Source of the DNA: Halieaceae bacterium MED-G27
GTDB taxonomy: Bacteria > Pseudomonadota > Gammaproteobacteria > Pseudomonadales > Halieaceae
Length of the DNA stretch: 33,063 bases
NCBI GenBank assembly: GCA_002456975.1
Contig: NTKA01000022.1
Location: 1 to 33,063, forward strand
Reading direction: 5' to 3'
The position numbers and the translations under genes are program-made. Positions 25,522 through 33,063 of the stretch are shown here, piece after piece (the stretch's first letter is position 1; every line of letters starts with the position of its first letter). The notes under the pieces were generated by a model. That model had not been told where the DNA came from. It made no database searches and saw only the letters and a program-made list of their open reading frames with translations.

Positions 25522-26252
25522 CACGACACCAATGAATTTTCCATCATCCGCTGATTCTTGAGGTTGATAAGTCGCTTCATCTGCGACATCGAAGCGACCA
25601 TCATGTAAGCAGGGAGGAGAAAGCCCTGCTGCTGAAGGTCTGTGACGACCGAGTCATCGGCACTTTGCAGTTTTTCGTCGTCGATCGCATGTAGACCGGT
25701 TAGATCTATTCGTTTCTCGTCTGGCAGTGGTATCTGAAAATTGATGGGCGTGATCAACTCATGTTTCGTTAGGGTTTGGGTAAAGGCTCCTGCTGTTTTA
25801 AGCCCTTGGTGAATACCTTCGAGCATCGTGGCCAGCCGCTCTAAATAAGAAGTCGTAGAGCCATCTTCGTTAAACAGGGCGAACCCGTGATCTTTATTCA
25901 CGTTGGGATGGTCCAGATTAATGGCGACATAGCGCTCTTCGTCGCTACCTTCGGCCGGTGGGTCTTGTCCGATAAGCAGTGGCCCGCGCTGAATCATCAT
26001 AGGCACGTAAGGCGTCTGCCATTGGTTTTGACCGATACATAGATTTTCTCCAGCTTGAACACCAAATAGCGCGATTGGGTGATACGCGCCATCTGTTTTG
26101 TTTCGGGTAAACAGCAGTGGAAAGCACGCCTGCAGTGCCCGCATTTCGCCGAGGACTATGGGGGCATAAGTATCCTCAGCAAATTCATTGGGGTTTTGCA
26201 GGATCTTCAGCTCGCCGTGATCTCGAGCGTTTAACTTCTGAACATTTGCCAT
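25521..26252 (-). CDS. SapC family protein
   Basis: 243 residues matching the SapC family, with VPIVLGEM-like APIVLGEMRALQACFPLLF, HPIALFGVQAGENL, GQNQWQTPYVPMMIQRGPLLIG and the C-terminal VASMSQMKRLINLK region. SapC was first named in a Campylobacter S-layer cluster, but its biochemical role in proteobacteria is unknown; it often accompanies TonB-dependent receptors, cupin_8 proteins and halogenases. No signal peptide is seen, so it is likely cytoplasmic. No good Shine-Dalgarno precedes the ATG. It is 123 bases downstream of the receptor gene with a terminator between, and it overlaps the cupin gene. Confidence 0.85.
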   Translation of the reverse strand: MANVQKLNARDHGELKILQNPNEFAEDTYAPIVLGEMRALQACFPLLFTRNKTDGAYHPIALFGVQAGENLCIGQNQWQTPYVPMMIQRGPLLIGQDPPAEGSDEERYVAINLDHPNVNKDHGFALFNEDGSTTSYLERLATMLEGIHQGLKTAGAFTQTLTKHELITPINFQIPLPDEKRIDLTGLHAIDDEKLQSADDSVVTDLQQQGFLLPAYMMVASMSQMKRLINLKNQRMMENSLVS

Positions 26253-26325
26253 GACTAATGATAATTAATTGGGCTTTCAAATGTGCAAGCACGTCCAATT
26301 TATTTCCGGACTCTTTATTAATACT

Positions 26326-26352
26326 AAAAAAAAGCCGCCTTTAAGGCGGCTT
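26326..26352 (-). terminator. rho-independent terminator after the TonB-dependent receptor gene
   Basis: AAGCCGCC (26332-26339) and GGCGGCTT (26345-26352) form an 8-bp GC-rich stem with a short loop; on the minus strand it is followed by a T-run (plus-strand A at 26326-26333). It lies 24 bases past the receptor stop and before the SapC start, so the downstream trio would be expressed by read-through or from its own promoter. Confidence 0.9.
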
Positions 26353-26375
26353 AGATACACTGCGGTATCACTTTC

Positions 26376-29348
26376 TCAGAAAGCGTATCGGAACCCGACA
26401 TTAAACCGCGCCCCTTGTTGACCAGCGGCATAGACCTGATACCAACTTCTAGCATACGAACGGAAGGTGTTGTTCGTCATGTTAATACCTTCAGCAAAGA
26501 CCGTGAAGTTATCCGTTAGCTCGTAGGTTACGTTGGCATCCCACTGCTCGTAAGCCCTTACATAGGAGGGCTGAATGGGGTTACCGGTAAAGTACTCATC
26601 GCGCCAGTTGTACGCTACCCGAGTTTGGAATCCATATTTGTCATAAAACAGGATTACGTTTCGAGTATCACTCAGGCCACCCAGAGCGTTTTGCGCTGCA
26701 TCGGACGAATTATCGTATTCTGCCGAACCGCTCGCGAAAGTCGCGTTAGCAATGAAGCCAAAGCCGGTATCACCAAAGTTGTGCTGCCATGCTAACTCAA
26801 AGCCATCGATACTCTCGAGACGATCACTGTTGGTGACTGTATTGATGTTCACTCTAATCGGATTATCTCGACCTACCACACCATAGATGGCGTCGTTTGC
26901 CGGATCTACACCCGGAGCATTAGCGTAGTTGTCGAAGATGTACTGACGAATATCACCGTTTGAGGGTATCTCGCCCGTATCCGCTTCGAGGGCCGCAGCA
27001 GCTTCCTGATAGAGCGGACCTAAACCTGGGTGCACCAAGTTCTCGTCGTAAACCACATCCTCTACAGAGCTCGCGCCGATCCAGTTGGCCACTTCCTTAT
27101 CAAAGTAACCGACAGAAATATAGCTCGCGTCGCCATAGTAGTACTCTAACGATAGATCGATATTATCTGCTTCGTAAGGCAGCAAGCCAGGGTTTCCGTA
27201 ATCAACCGAAATATTGCCCTGAACCCCGCGGGTTACTGGAATGTAAAGCGGAACCGAGGGGACGCCTTTTAAGGATCCAAAGCCGGCTCGCGCGATCGTC
27301 TGGCTTACCGCGGCTCGGAAAACCAAGTCATCAGTAAGCTCGATGTCAAAATCAAGCGATGGCAGCATGTGGTCATAACTTCCTGTCAATCCGGTAGATC
27401 GCGTTTTTGAGCCCTGAAGCACAACGAACTCGTTGCCTCCGGACCAGGAAATTCCTTCATAAGTTGGGATAATCGAATAAGAAGTCACTTCGGTTTCTTC
27501 GTATCGAACACCACCACGGACGGTGTAGGGCATATCGAAAGCCACCCCTTGGTAGCTTACCTGCAGGTAGGCCGCGTCGGTATTTTCCTCAAACTCATCT
27601 TCACCGTTATTTGGCTCCCACTGATTGCAAAACGCGTTGCCGCAGCTACCGTTGAGATTTTCGTTGTTGCCGTAAATCTGGCCGTAATACAGTGGGTTAT
27701 TCGGGTTCAGCGAGTTGAGATAAAGTGCTCGCTCAATCAAGTCGCCTAGGTCAGCCATAAAGAACTGTGTAGCGATCTGATGACCACCAGCCAGTGCGTT
27801 GAAAACGCCCTCAAGTGACGCAGGTACGGCAATATCAGCAACGCTGCCATAAGCTGTGGTATCCGCGCTGGACCATTTGTCACGCTGTACCAATGATGCC
27901 GCCGAGTAGTTGTCCACTTCCGTGCGCGACAAACCAAAGTTAACTTGGAGGTCTTCAGACACGTCAAACGTGCCGTCAAATTGTGCTTGCCCAAGTGTCA
28001 TGTCGGCCCAGTTGTTCGTGAATTTGCTGCCTGAGATGTGAAGATCATCAGGAGACAAGGGCTCTGCCAATTGTACGCTTAGGACGGGAACTTCATTGCT
28101 GAAGTCTGTGCTCGCAATCTCTCGACCATACACAGACATAGCGACTTGGGCGTAGCTGCCATACCGTCCACTCGGTGACGATTTTGCCGTTGACTCATGA
28201 ACGTCGAGGCTTAGACTGAGCCGGTCGGTTGCATCCCATTCGAGATTGAAGCCGATAGACTCTCTCTCGTTCAGTGATGCATCTTCAAATGTGCCCATTA
28301 CGAAGTCTGGCTGGTTGAAGCTTTCGGTGTAGATTACCGGTGATGCCACGTTGTCTACAGTTGTCCAACTGCCTTCTTCGCGGATCTGACCGTAATAGGT
28401 GCCTACTGAGTTCCCAGTGTGAGTCAAATCCAGCTCAGCCATCGTGTAATCAAGCGTTGCCGTCAATGAATCGATCGGGCGCCATTGCATGGTTACCTGG
28501 GCGTTTTCCCGCACTCTCACATATTCGTCTAGAGCGTAGGTGTTTTCGCGAGGTACGGCTGGGATCGCATCCCCAGTCGGCGCATTGATGTTGGTACCGT
28601 TATCTGGAATGCCCGGGAATTCGGTCCATGAGCTGGTTCTTCCTGAAGCCTCGCCAGAGTGCCGCTCTTGGTAGGATCCGGTCACTGCTATACCAACGGT
28701 ATCGTCAAGGAATGTTTGGGAGAACAGAACTGCAATCTCAGGCGTTACGTCATCCCCTGAGCGGGAGCTCTTATCGCGAACGCCTTTTGCGCTCAGCGTG
28801 AAATTAGTACCGGGTCGATCTAGGGGCTTCGCAGTCAGTACGTTTATGGTTGCACCAATGCCACCGGTTGGGATATCTGACTGCGCTGTCTTGTAGACCT
28901 CGACGCCAGACACTGCTTCTGACGCAATATCACCAAAGTCAAACGAGCGACCGAAGCCACTGTGGGTCGGCATTTGACGGCCGTTCAAGGTCACCAGATT
29001 GAAGTCAGCTCCGAAACCACGGACTGTAACTCGAGCGCCTTCGCCACGAGTTCTATCGATTGCAACGCCGGTGATCCGCTGTAGCGCTTCGGCTAAGTTA
29101 GTATCGGGGAAGTCGCCGATATCTTCAGCAGTAATCGCATCAACAACGCCCGTGGCGTCGCGCTTGGTGTCCATTGCGCGCTTCAGGCTCGAACGGATAC
29201 CGGTAACAACGATTTCTTCCATGACCTGGTCATTAGCGCTCTCTGACTCCTGAGCGACTGCAGGAATGGCAGTCACAGCACCCAGTGCCATCGATACCGC
29301 GAGAGACACACGCTTTTTAGCAAACAAGTGACGATCCATGCTTGGCAT
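26376..29348 (-). CDS. TonB-dependent outer-membrane receptor
   Basis: 990 residues. The signal peptide ends near AVA at about residue 32. A TonB-box-like EEIVVTGIRSS follows (about 44-54), then the plug domain with DAITAEDIGDFPDTNLAEAL, GVAIDRTRGEGARVTVRG and LVTLNGRQMP, and a long 22-strand-type beta-barrel ending in the terminal aromatic FRYAF. The layout is that of the TonB-Xanth-Caul receptors used for oligosaccharide uptake in Xanthomonas, Caulobacter and marine gammaproteobacteria. In this locus the likely ligand is a beta-glucan oligosaccharide. MPSMDR allows a start at 29348 or 29339; GGGG is only two bases from the first and eleven from the second. It is divergent from the GH3 lipoprotein gene. 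Confidence 0.94.
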   Translation of the reverse strand: MPSMDRHLFAKKRVSLAVSMALGAVTAIPAVAQESESANDQVMEEIVVTGIRSSLKRAMDTKRDATGVVDAITAEDIGDFPDTNLAEALQRITGVAIDRTRGEGARVTVRGFGADFNLVTLNGRQMPTHSGFGRSFDFGDIASEAVSGVEVYKTAQSDIPTGGIGATINVLTAKPLDRPGTNFTLSAKGVRDKSSRSGDDVTPEIAVLFSQTFLDDTVGIAVTGSYQERHSGEASGRTSSWTEFPGIPDNGTNINAPTGDAIPAVPRENTYALDEYVRVRENAQVTMQWRPIDSLTATLDYTMAELDLTHTGNSVGTYYGQIREEGSWTTVDNVASPVIYTESFNQPDFVMGTFEDASLNERESIGFNLEWDATDRLSLSLDVHESTAKSSPSGRYGSYAQVAMSVYGREIASTDFSNEVPVLSVQLAEPLSPDDLHISGSKFTNNWADMTLGQAQFDGTFDVSEDLQVNFGLSRTEVDNYSAASLVQRDKWSSADTTAYGSVADIAVPASLEGVFNALAGGHQIATQFFMADLGDLIERALYLNSLNPNNPLYYGQIYGNNENLNGSCGNAFCNQWEPNNGEDEFEENTDAAYLQVSYQGVAFDMPYTVRGGVRYEETEVTSYSIIPTYEGISWSGGNEFVVLQGSKTRSTGLTGSYDHMLPSLDFDIELTDDLVFRAAVSQTIARAGFGSLKGVPSVPLYIPVTRGVQGNISVDYGNPGLLPYEADNIDLSLEYYYGDASYISVGYFDKEVANWIGASSVEDVVYDENLVHPGLGPLYQEAAAALEADTGEIPSNGDIRQYIFDNYANAPGVDPANDAIYGVVGRDNPIRVNINTVTNSDRLESIDGFELAWQHNFGDTGFGFIANATFASGSAEYDNSSDAAQNALGGLSDTRNVILFYDKYGFQTRVAYNWRDEYFTGNPIQPSYVRAYEQWDANVTYELTDNFTVFAEGINMTNNTFRSYARSWYQVYAAGQQGARFNVGFRYAF

Positions 29349-29761
29349 AACCCCGACTATTTATTAGTTAGTAAATTTGGTTAGACGCTAACATCCCACG
29401 AGCGGTCCCGGTAGGGAATGGGGTTGAGACAAGGTGGGATATGAGTGCGGTAAAAGGGAAGGCAGGTTTGGGGCTCGGGAATACCGCGTCAATCCAGCCA
29501 AAAATCAGCAGTCGTTTGTTAAAAACTGCAATGAATTAAATTGCTCAGATGTCGTTGTATCTCAGCAGTCCCGACTGCCGTGGTGTGAGCACCGGTTGTC
29601 GCAAATAGGGTGATTGCAGTTTATGTTTGCGGCTACGGTGGCAGCTTGAAGTAGAAATAAATTGTGCCCGTCGAGTGACTATTCGTTGCAAAAACAACGG
29701 AATAAGAAAAGCGGTAGTACTCACCATGACTGGGGACCAATTGATAAAAGGAATGGCAACC
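29349..29761. promoter_or_regulatory. divergent regulatory region, TonB receptor and GH3
   Basis: 413 bases without a clear gene between two divergent genes of the locus; the open frame that precedes the GH3 start here is judged non-coding because it lies before the signal peptide. The region holds repeated GCAGT/ACTGC half-sites (listed separately), an ATCCCAC / GTGGGAT pair at about 29392 and 29432, and the AAAGGA ribosome binding site of the GH3 gene (29746-29751). AT-rich blocks at 29515-29545 and 29650-29715 are candidates for promoters. Confidence 0.5.
29507..29578. promoter_or_regulatory. clustered GCAGTC inverted repeats, candidate operator
   Basis: Two inverted repeats sit close together. 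GCAGT (29508-29512) pairs with ACTGC (29525-29529), and GCAGTC (29565-29570) pairs with GACTGC (29573-29578) across two bases. The first and third half-sites share the heptamer AGCAGTC, 57 bases apart. They lie between the receptor and GH3 starts, where a shared operator is expected. The regulator is not known; both palindromes could also be chance. Confidence 0.3.
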
Positions 29762-32275
29762 ATGCCGCTAGGTTTGAATCGCTCATACCGCAATTTTACT
29801 CTCCTAATCACCTGCGTTGCAGCACTGGCTGCCTGCCATCAGCCCTCTGAGGACACTAATTCAAACGGCAGCAACCCGGCACTGGCTTGTGCGTTTGCAT
29901 TGGCGCCCAGCGACGACAGCAGTGGTTGCGTGGCCAGTATCGTATCCAGCCTTTCGCCAGAGCAAAAAATAGGGCAAATGATTCAGGGCGAGATTCGTGA
30001 CGTTACGCCTGAGGATGTCAGGGATTTCTATCTGGGTAGCGTACTGAACGGTGGCGGCGGTTTCCCGAGTAATGACAAGTACTCCACCGTCTCGGATTGG
30101 GTGCAACTGGCGGATGATTATTACAACGCGTCACTGGACACCTCGACCGGCGGCGCTGGCATCCCGATTGTCTGGGGTACTGACGCCGTTCACGGGCACA
30201 ACAACGTCATGGGGGCGACGCTCTTTCCGCATAACGTTGGGTTGGGTGCTACTCGCGATACTGAATTAGTCAGTCGGATCATTGGTGCTACAGCTCGAGA
30301 GGTTAAAGCTACCGGTATCGATTGGATTTTCGCGCCCACAGTCGCCGTGGCAAAAGATTTTCGATGGGGCCGGACCTACGAGTCGTTTAGCTCTGACCCA
30401 GAGATAGCGGCGAGCTTCGTTGCTCCAGTGGTGAGAGCCATGCAGGCCGAGGGAGTCGCCTCTACAGCAAAGCATTTTATCGGGGATGGAGGAACACTCC
30501 GAGGTGATGATCGCGGTGAGACTACATTGCCATTGGATCAGCTAGTCGACATTCACGGCCGAGGCTACGTCGAAGCGATCAATGAGGATGTCATGAGTGT
30601 TATGGCCTCATTCAATAGCTGGTACGGCGACAAAATCCATGGCAGTAAAGCAATTCTGACCGATCTACTGCGGGATGAAATGGGTTTCGGCGGCATGGTG
30701 GTCAGCGACTGGAATGGAATTGGCGAGGTCCTGGGCTGCACCAATGACGACTGTGCCAAGGCAGTCAATGCCGGTATCGACATGATTATGGCGCCGGCGG
30801 ACTGGAAGCCCCTGTACTACAACCTATTGGAGCAGGTTAAATCGGGTGAGATCTCTATCGACCGAATTGACGAAGCTGTCAGTCGAATTTTGGTGATGAA
30901 AATTCGGGCGGGTTTGTTTTCCCGGGGCGAGCCTTCATCTTTTGCGCAGGGATTTAGAGATCAAATTGGCAACCCGGAGCATCGAGCCATTGCGCGGGAA
31001 GCTGTTCGAAAGTCGCAAGTGCTACTTAAAAACGAGGGCCAGTTGTTGCCGCTAAATCCCAAGGGCACCTACCTCATAGCTGGCCCGGGTGCAGATGACA
31101 TCGGTATGCAGAGTGGTGGTTGGTCAGTGAGTTGGCAGGGCACTGGGAACTCAAATCGTGACTTCCCCGGCGGCACATCGATTCTTCAGGGCCTACAGGC
31201 ACAGATTGATGTTGCAGGCGGGCAGATAACCACCGACCCATCCGCCGAGGTTGATGCCGCCATAATAGTATTCGGTGAAACTCCCTATGCCGAGATGCAA
31301 GGCGATATTTATTCGCTCGAGTGGCTATCGATGCGAGGTGAAAAGGCGTTGGTGAACTCTCTGGTAGCTCGCGATGTTCCTGTGGTGTCGTTGTTTCTGA
31401 CGGGGCGTCCGATGTGGGTCAACGATTTGTTAAACGACTCCCAAGCGTTTGTCGTCAGCTGGTTACCGGGCTCAGAAGGGGCTGGTGTTGCCGATGTGTT
31501 ACTGAGCGATGCAGATGGCAGTGTGCAATTTGATTTCACAGGGCGACTACCGATGCCTTGGCCTAACCTCGACGTGAACGCGGAGAATCGAGACTTACCG
31601 GTCGATGACTTCATTTTCCCACTGGGTTTTGGGCTTTCGGTTGATGACGAGGTGGCCTGGGCGATGCTGTCTGAAACCACCATCGGCGCTGATAACAGCC
31701 TCGATCAGGAAATTTTCAACGGCGGCCCCCGTGGGCCTTGGAAGCTCTATGTCGGGGACGACAGCGATTGGGCGGTGGATGCCTCATCGAGCCGATCGAG
31801 CTCTTCTACGGGAAGCGTTGTTGTCGAGGCCATTGACCGCGTCGTGCAAGAGGACTCGCGCCGCGTGACATTTACCGGGGACGGGACCAATGTGTCTCAG
31901 GTTTATTTCCAGTCCGAGTATCCGACTGATCTGACCGAGCTTAACGAGGCGGGCGGTGCACTGGTGATTGATTATCGTGTGGTTGAGCAACCTACCGAGC
32001 TGGTCGAGCTACGTATGGATTGTAAGTACCCCTGCTCGGGTAGCACTCGGTTCACCAAGGTGCTGAGCGACTCCGCGCTTGGGCAGTGGACACAAAAAGC
32101 CATCCCAGTCGCTTGTTTTGAGCAGGCAGGCACCAACTTGGCAGGGGTTGAAACCGCGTTCGTCATGGCGACCAAAGGGTCGCTGACTATCGAGATCTCC
32201 AATATCGCACTTTCTACAACGCCCTCGATCAAGGCAGGTGTGTCCTGTGCTGATATGGTGAACGATAATTTGTAG
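29762..32275 (+). CDS. Lipoprotein GH3 beta-glucosidase
   Basis: 837 residues from ATG 29762, chosen because AAAGGA lies ten bases upstream and the frame then opens directly with a type II signal ending LAACH; ATG 29753 is nearly as good. GH3 motifs are WGTDAVHGHNNV, GIDWIFAPTVA, KHFIGDGGT and GGMVVSDWNGIG with probable nucleophile Asp316, then LLKNEGQLLPL, SGGWSVSWQGT and TGRPMW in the second domain. A C-terminal beta-sandwich (about 640-820, DCKYPCSG) matches the tail of the other GH3. It should release glucose from beta-linked oligosaccharides, anchored in the outer membrane or periplasm. The symporter gene follows after 45 bases, probably in one transcript. Confidence 0.92.
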   Translation: MPLGLNRSYRNFTLLITCVAALAACHQPSEDTNSNGSNPALACAFALAPSDDSSGCVASIVSSLSPEQKIGQMIQGEIRDVTPEDVRDFYLGSVLNGGGGFPSNDKYSTVSDWVQLADDYYNASLDTSTGGAGIPIVWGTDAVHGHNNVMGATLFPHNVGLGATRDTELVSRIIGATAREVKATGIDWIFAPTVAVAKDFRWGRTYESFSSDPEIAASFVAPVVRAMQAEGVASTAKHFIGDGGTLRGDDRGETTLPLDQLVDIHGRGYVEAINEDVMSVMASFNSWYGDKIHGSKAILTDLLRDEMGFGGMVVSDWNGIGEVLGCTNDDCAKAVNAGIDMIMAPADWKPLYYNLLEQVKSGEISIDRIDEAVSRILVMKIRAGLFSRGEPSSFAQGFRDQIGNPEHRAIAREAVRKSQVLLKNEGQLLPLNPKGTYLIAGPGADDIGMQSGGWSVSWQGTGNSNRDFPGGTSILQGLQAQIDVAGGQITTDPSAEVDAAIIVFGETPYAEMQGDIYSLEWLSMRGEKALVNSLVARDVPVVSLFLTGRPMWVNDLLNDSQAFVVSWLPGSEGAGVADVLLSDADGSVQFDFTGRLPMPWPNLDVNAENRDLPVDDFIFPLGFGLSVDDEVAWAMLSETTIGADNSLDQEIFNGGPRGPWKLYVGDDSDWAVDASSSRSSSSTGSVVVEAIDRVVQEDSRRVTFTGDGTNVSQVYFQSEYPTDLTELNEAGGALVIDYRVVEQPTELVELRMDCKYPCSGSTRFTKVLSDSALGQWTQKAIPVACFEQAGTNLAGVETAFVMATKGSLTIEISNIALSTTPSIKAGVSCADMVNDNL

Positions 32276-32320
32276 ATTGCTCAGAAGCCAATAAATCAAT
32301 AACAACGAGGAACAACACTA

Positions 32321-33063
32321 ATGACAAGTATCGACGTTGCAATTGTCGCGCTTTACGCTGTGCTCCTGTTTGGATTCGCGCAGTGGGTCTCACGTGATAA
32401 CGGTCAGGACAAGACCACCGAGGATTATTTTCTGGCCGGTCGTACCCTGCCATGGTGGGCTATCGGCGCCTCATTGATTGCGGCAAACATCTCGGCTGAG
32501 CAGATCATAGGTCAGTCAGGACAGGGCTTTGTCGTTGGTCTCGCGATCGCCGCTTATGAATGGCAGGCGGCGATTGTCTTGTTGATTGTTGCTAAGTATT
32601 TTCTGCCGATTTTCTTAAAGCGCGAAATCTACACGATGCCGCAGTTTCTCCAGACCCGATATGGCTCGGGTGTGAAGTCACTGATGTCGTTCTATTGGAT
32701 CGTGCTTTACACCGCAGTGAACCTAACAGCCGTTTTGTGGCTTGGTGGACTGGCGATTGAAAGCCTGACGGGTGTGGACGTTTTCGTCGCTATGTGCGGT
32801 CTAGCGGCGTTTGCGGTCTTGTACTCGCTCTACGGAGGATTAAAGGCGGTTGCCCTCACGGATATCATTCAAGTAGTCATTCTCATTCTTGGTGGTTTTG
32901 CCATCACCTGGCTTGCCCTCGATGCAGTGGGGCTGGGTGAGGGCGCTATCGCTGGCTTGCAACGCTTGAGAGAGGAAGTGCCGGGTCACTTCGTCATGAT
33001 TCTCGACAGCTCCAATCCTTCCTACAGTAATTTGCCTGGTATCTGGACCTTGCTGGGCGGGCT
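32321..33063 (+). CDS. Sodium:solute symporter (SSS family), 5' part
   Basis: ATG 32321 opens a frame of 247 codons to the right edge. The N-terminus MTSIDVAIVALYAVLLFGF is the first membrane helix; DYFLAGRTLPWWAIGASLIAAN is the SSS family signature, followed by NISAEQIIGQSGQGF and several more helices (AIVLLIVAKYFLPIF, WIVLYTAVNLTAVLW, LYSLYGGLKAVALTDIIQ). These fit the glucose/galactose-type (SglT) branch of sodium symporters, common in marine glucan loci. GAGG lies eleven bases before the start. As the last gene of the visible locus it would take up glucose released by the GH3 enzymes. The C-terminal half is outside the window. Confidence 0.9.
   Translation, partial: MTSIDVAIVALYAVLLFGFAQWVSRDNGQDKTTEDYFLAGRTLPWWAIGASLIAANISAEQIIGQSGQGFVVGLAIAAYEWQAAIVLLIVAKYFLPIFLKREIYTMPQFLQTRYGSGVKSLMSFYWIVLYTAVNLTAVLWLGGLAIESLTGVDVFVAMCGLAAFAVLYSLYGGLKAVALTDIIQVVILILGGFAITWLALDAVGLGEGAIAGLQRLREEVPGHFVMILDSSNPSYSNLPGIWTLLGG

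Noticed and set aside
29627-29761. N-terminal extension of the GH3 open frame from 29627
   Set aside because: The extension precedes a complete lipoprotein signal peptide, is rich in Arg, and has no ribosome binding site; the ATG at 29762 with AAAGGA upstream is better.

Overview
The window looks like chromosome of a marine, polysaccharide-degrading gammaproteobacterium. This is inferred from gene content: a TonB-dependent receptor of the Xanthomonas/Caulobacter type with SapC, cupin and flavin halogenase partners, secreted GH3 and GH16 glucanases, GspA/GspB, and moderate GC. A Halieaceae/SAR92-like (Cellvibrionales) source is my best guess; no rRNA or other marker gene is present to prove it. 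I see no tRNA, rRNA, CRISPR array, insertion sequence or phage genes.

Region 1 (1-2,160) holds damaged or partial genes. They are the start of a DCC-family thiol oxidoreductase running off the left edge, a small reading frame broken at an A8 run, the front of a type IV prepilin/GspH-like gene, and a TauD/TfdA-type dioxygenase with an in-frame TGA whose 3' end runs into the prepilin fragment on the other strand.

Region 2 (2,160-12,600) is mostly housekeeping and accessory metabolism: a class I-like HMG-CoA reductase coupled to a nitronate monooxygenase-family protein, a gspA-gspB pair, a Tas-like aldo-keto reductase overlapping an alkaline phosphatase, an ammonium transporter, and an Ppx/GppA phosphatase.

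Region 3 (12,700-33,063) is a beta-glucan (probably laminarin) utilisation locus with a fatty-acid oxidation gene and a LytS/LytTR-type two-component system inside it. The enzymes are a secreted GH3 with calcium-binding type 3 repeats, a lipoprotein GH16 laminarinase-like enzyme with two beta-sandwich modules and three tandem 169-residue modules, and a second GH3 that is a lipoprotein. Uptake is by a TonB-dependent receptor at the outer membrane and, at the right edge, the start of a sodium:solute symporter at the inner membrane. Between the GH16 and the receptor sit a flavin-dependent halogenase, a JmjC/cupin_8 protein and a SapC protein, tightly packed. The likely flow is: GH16 cuts beta-1,3-glucan at the surface, the receptor imports oligosaccharides, the GH3 enzymes release glucose, and the symporter takes it up. 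The role of the halogenase-cupin-SapC trio in this flow is not known and is the most interesting open question here. The GH16 modules and the decayed region at the left end are the next most interesting points.
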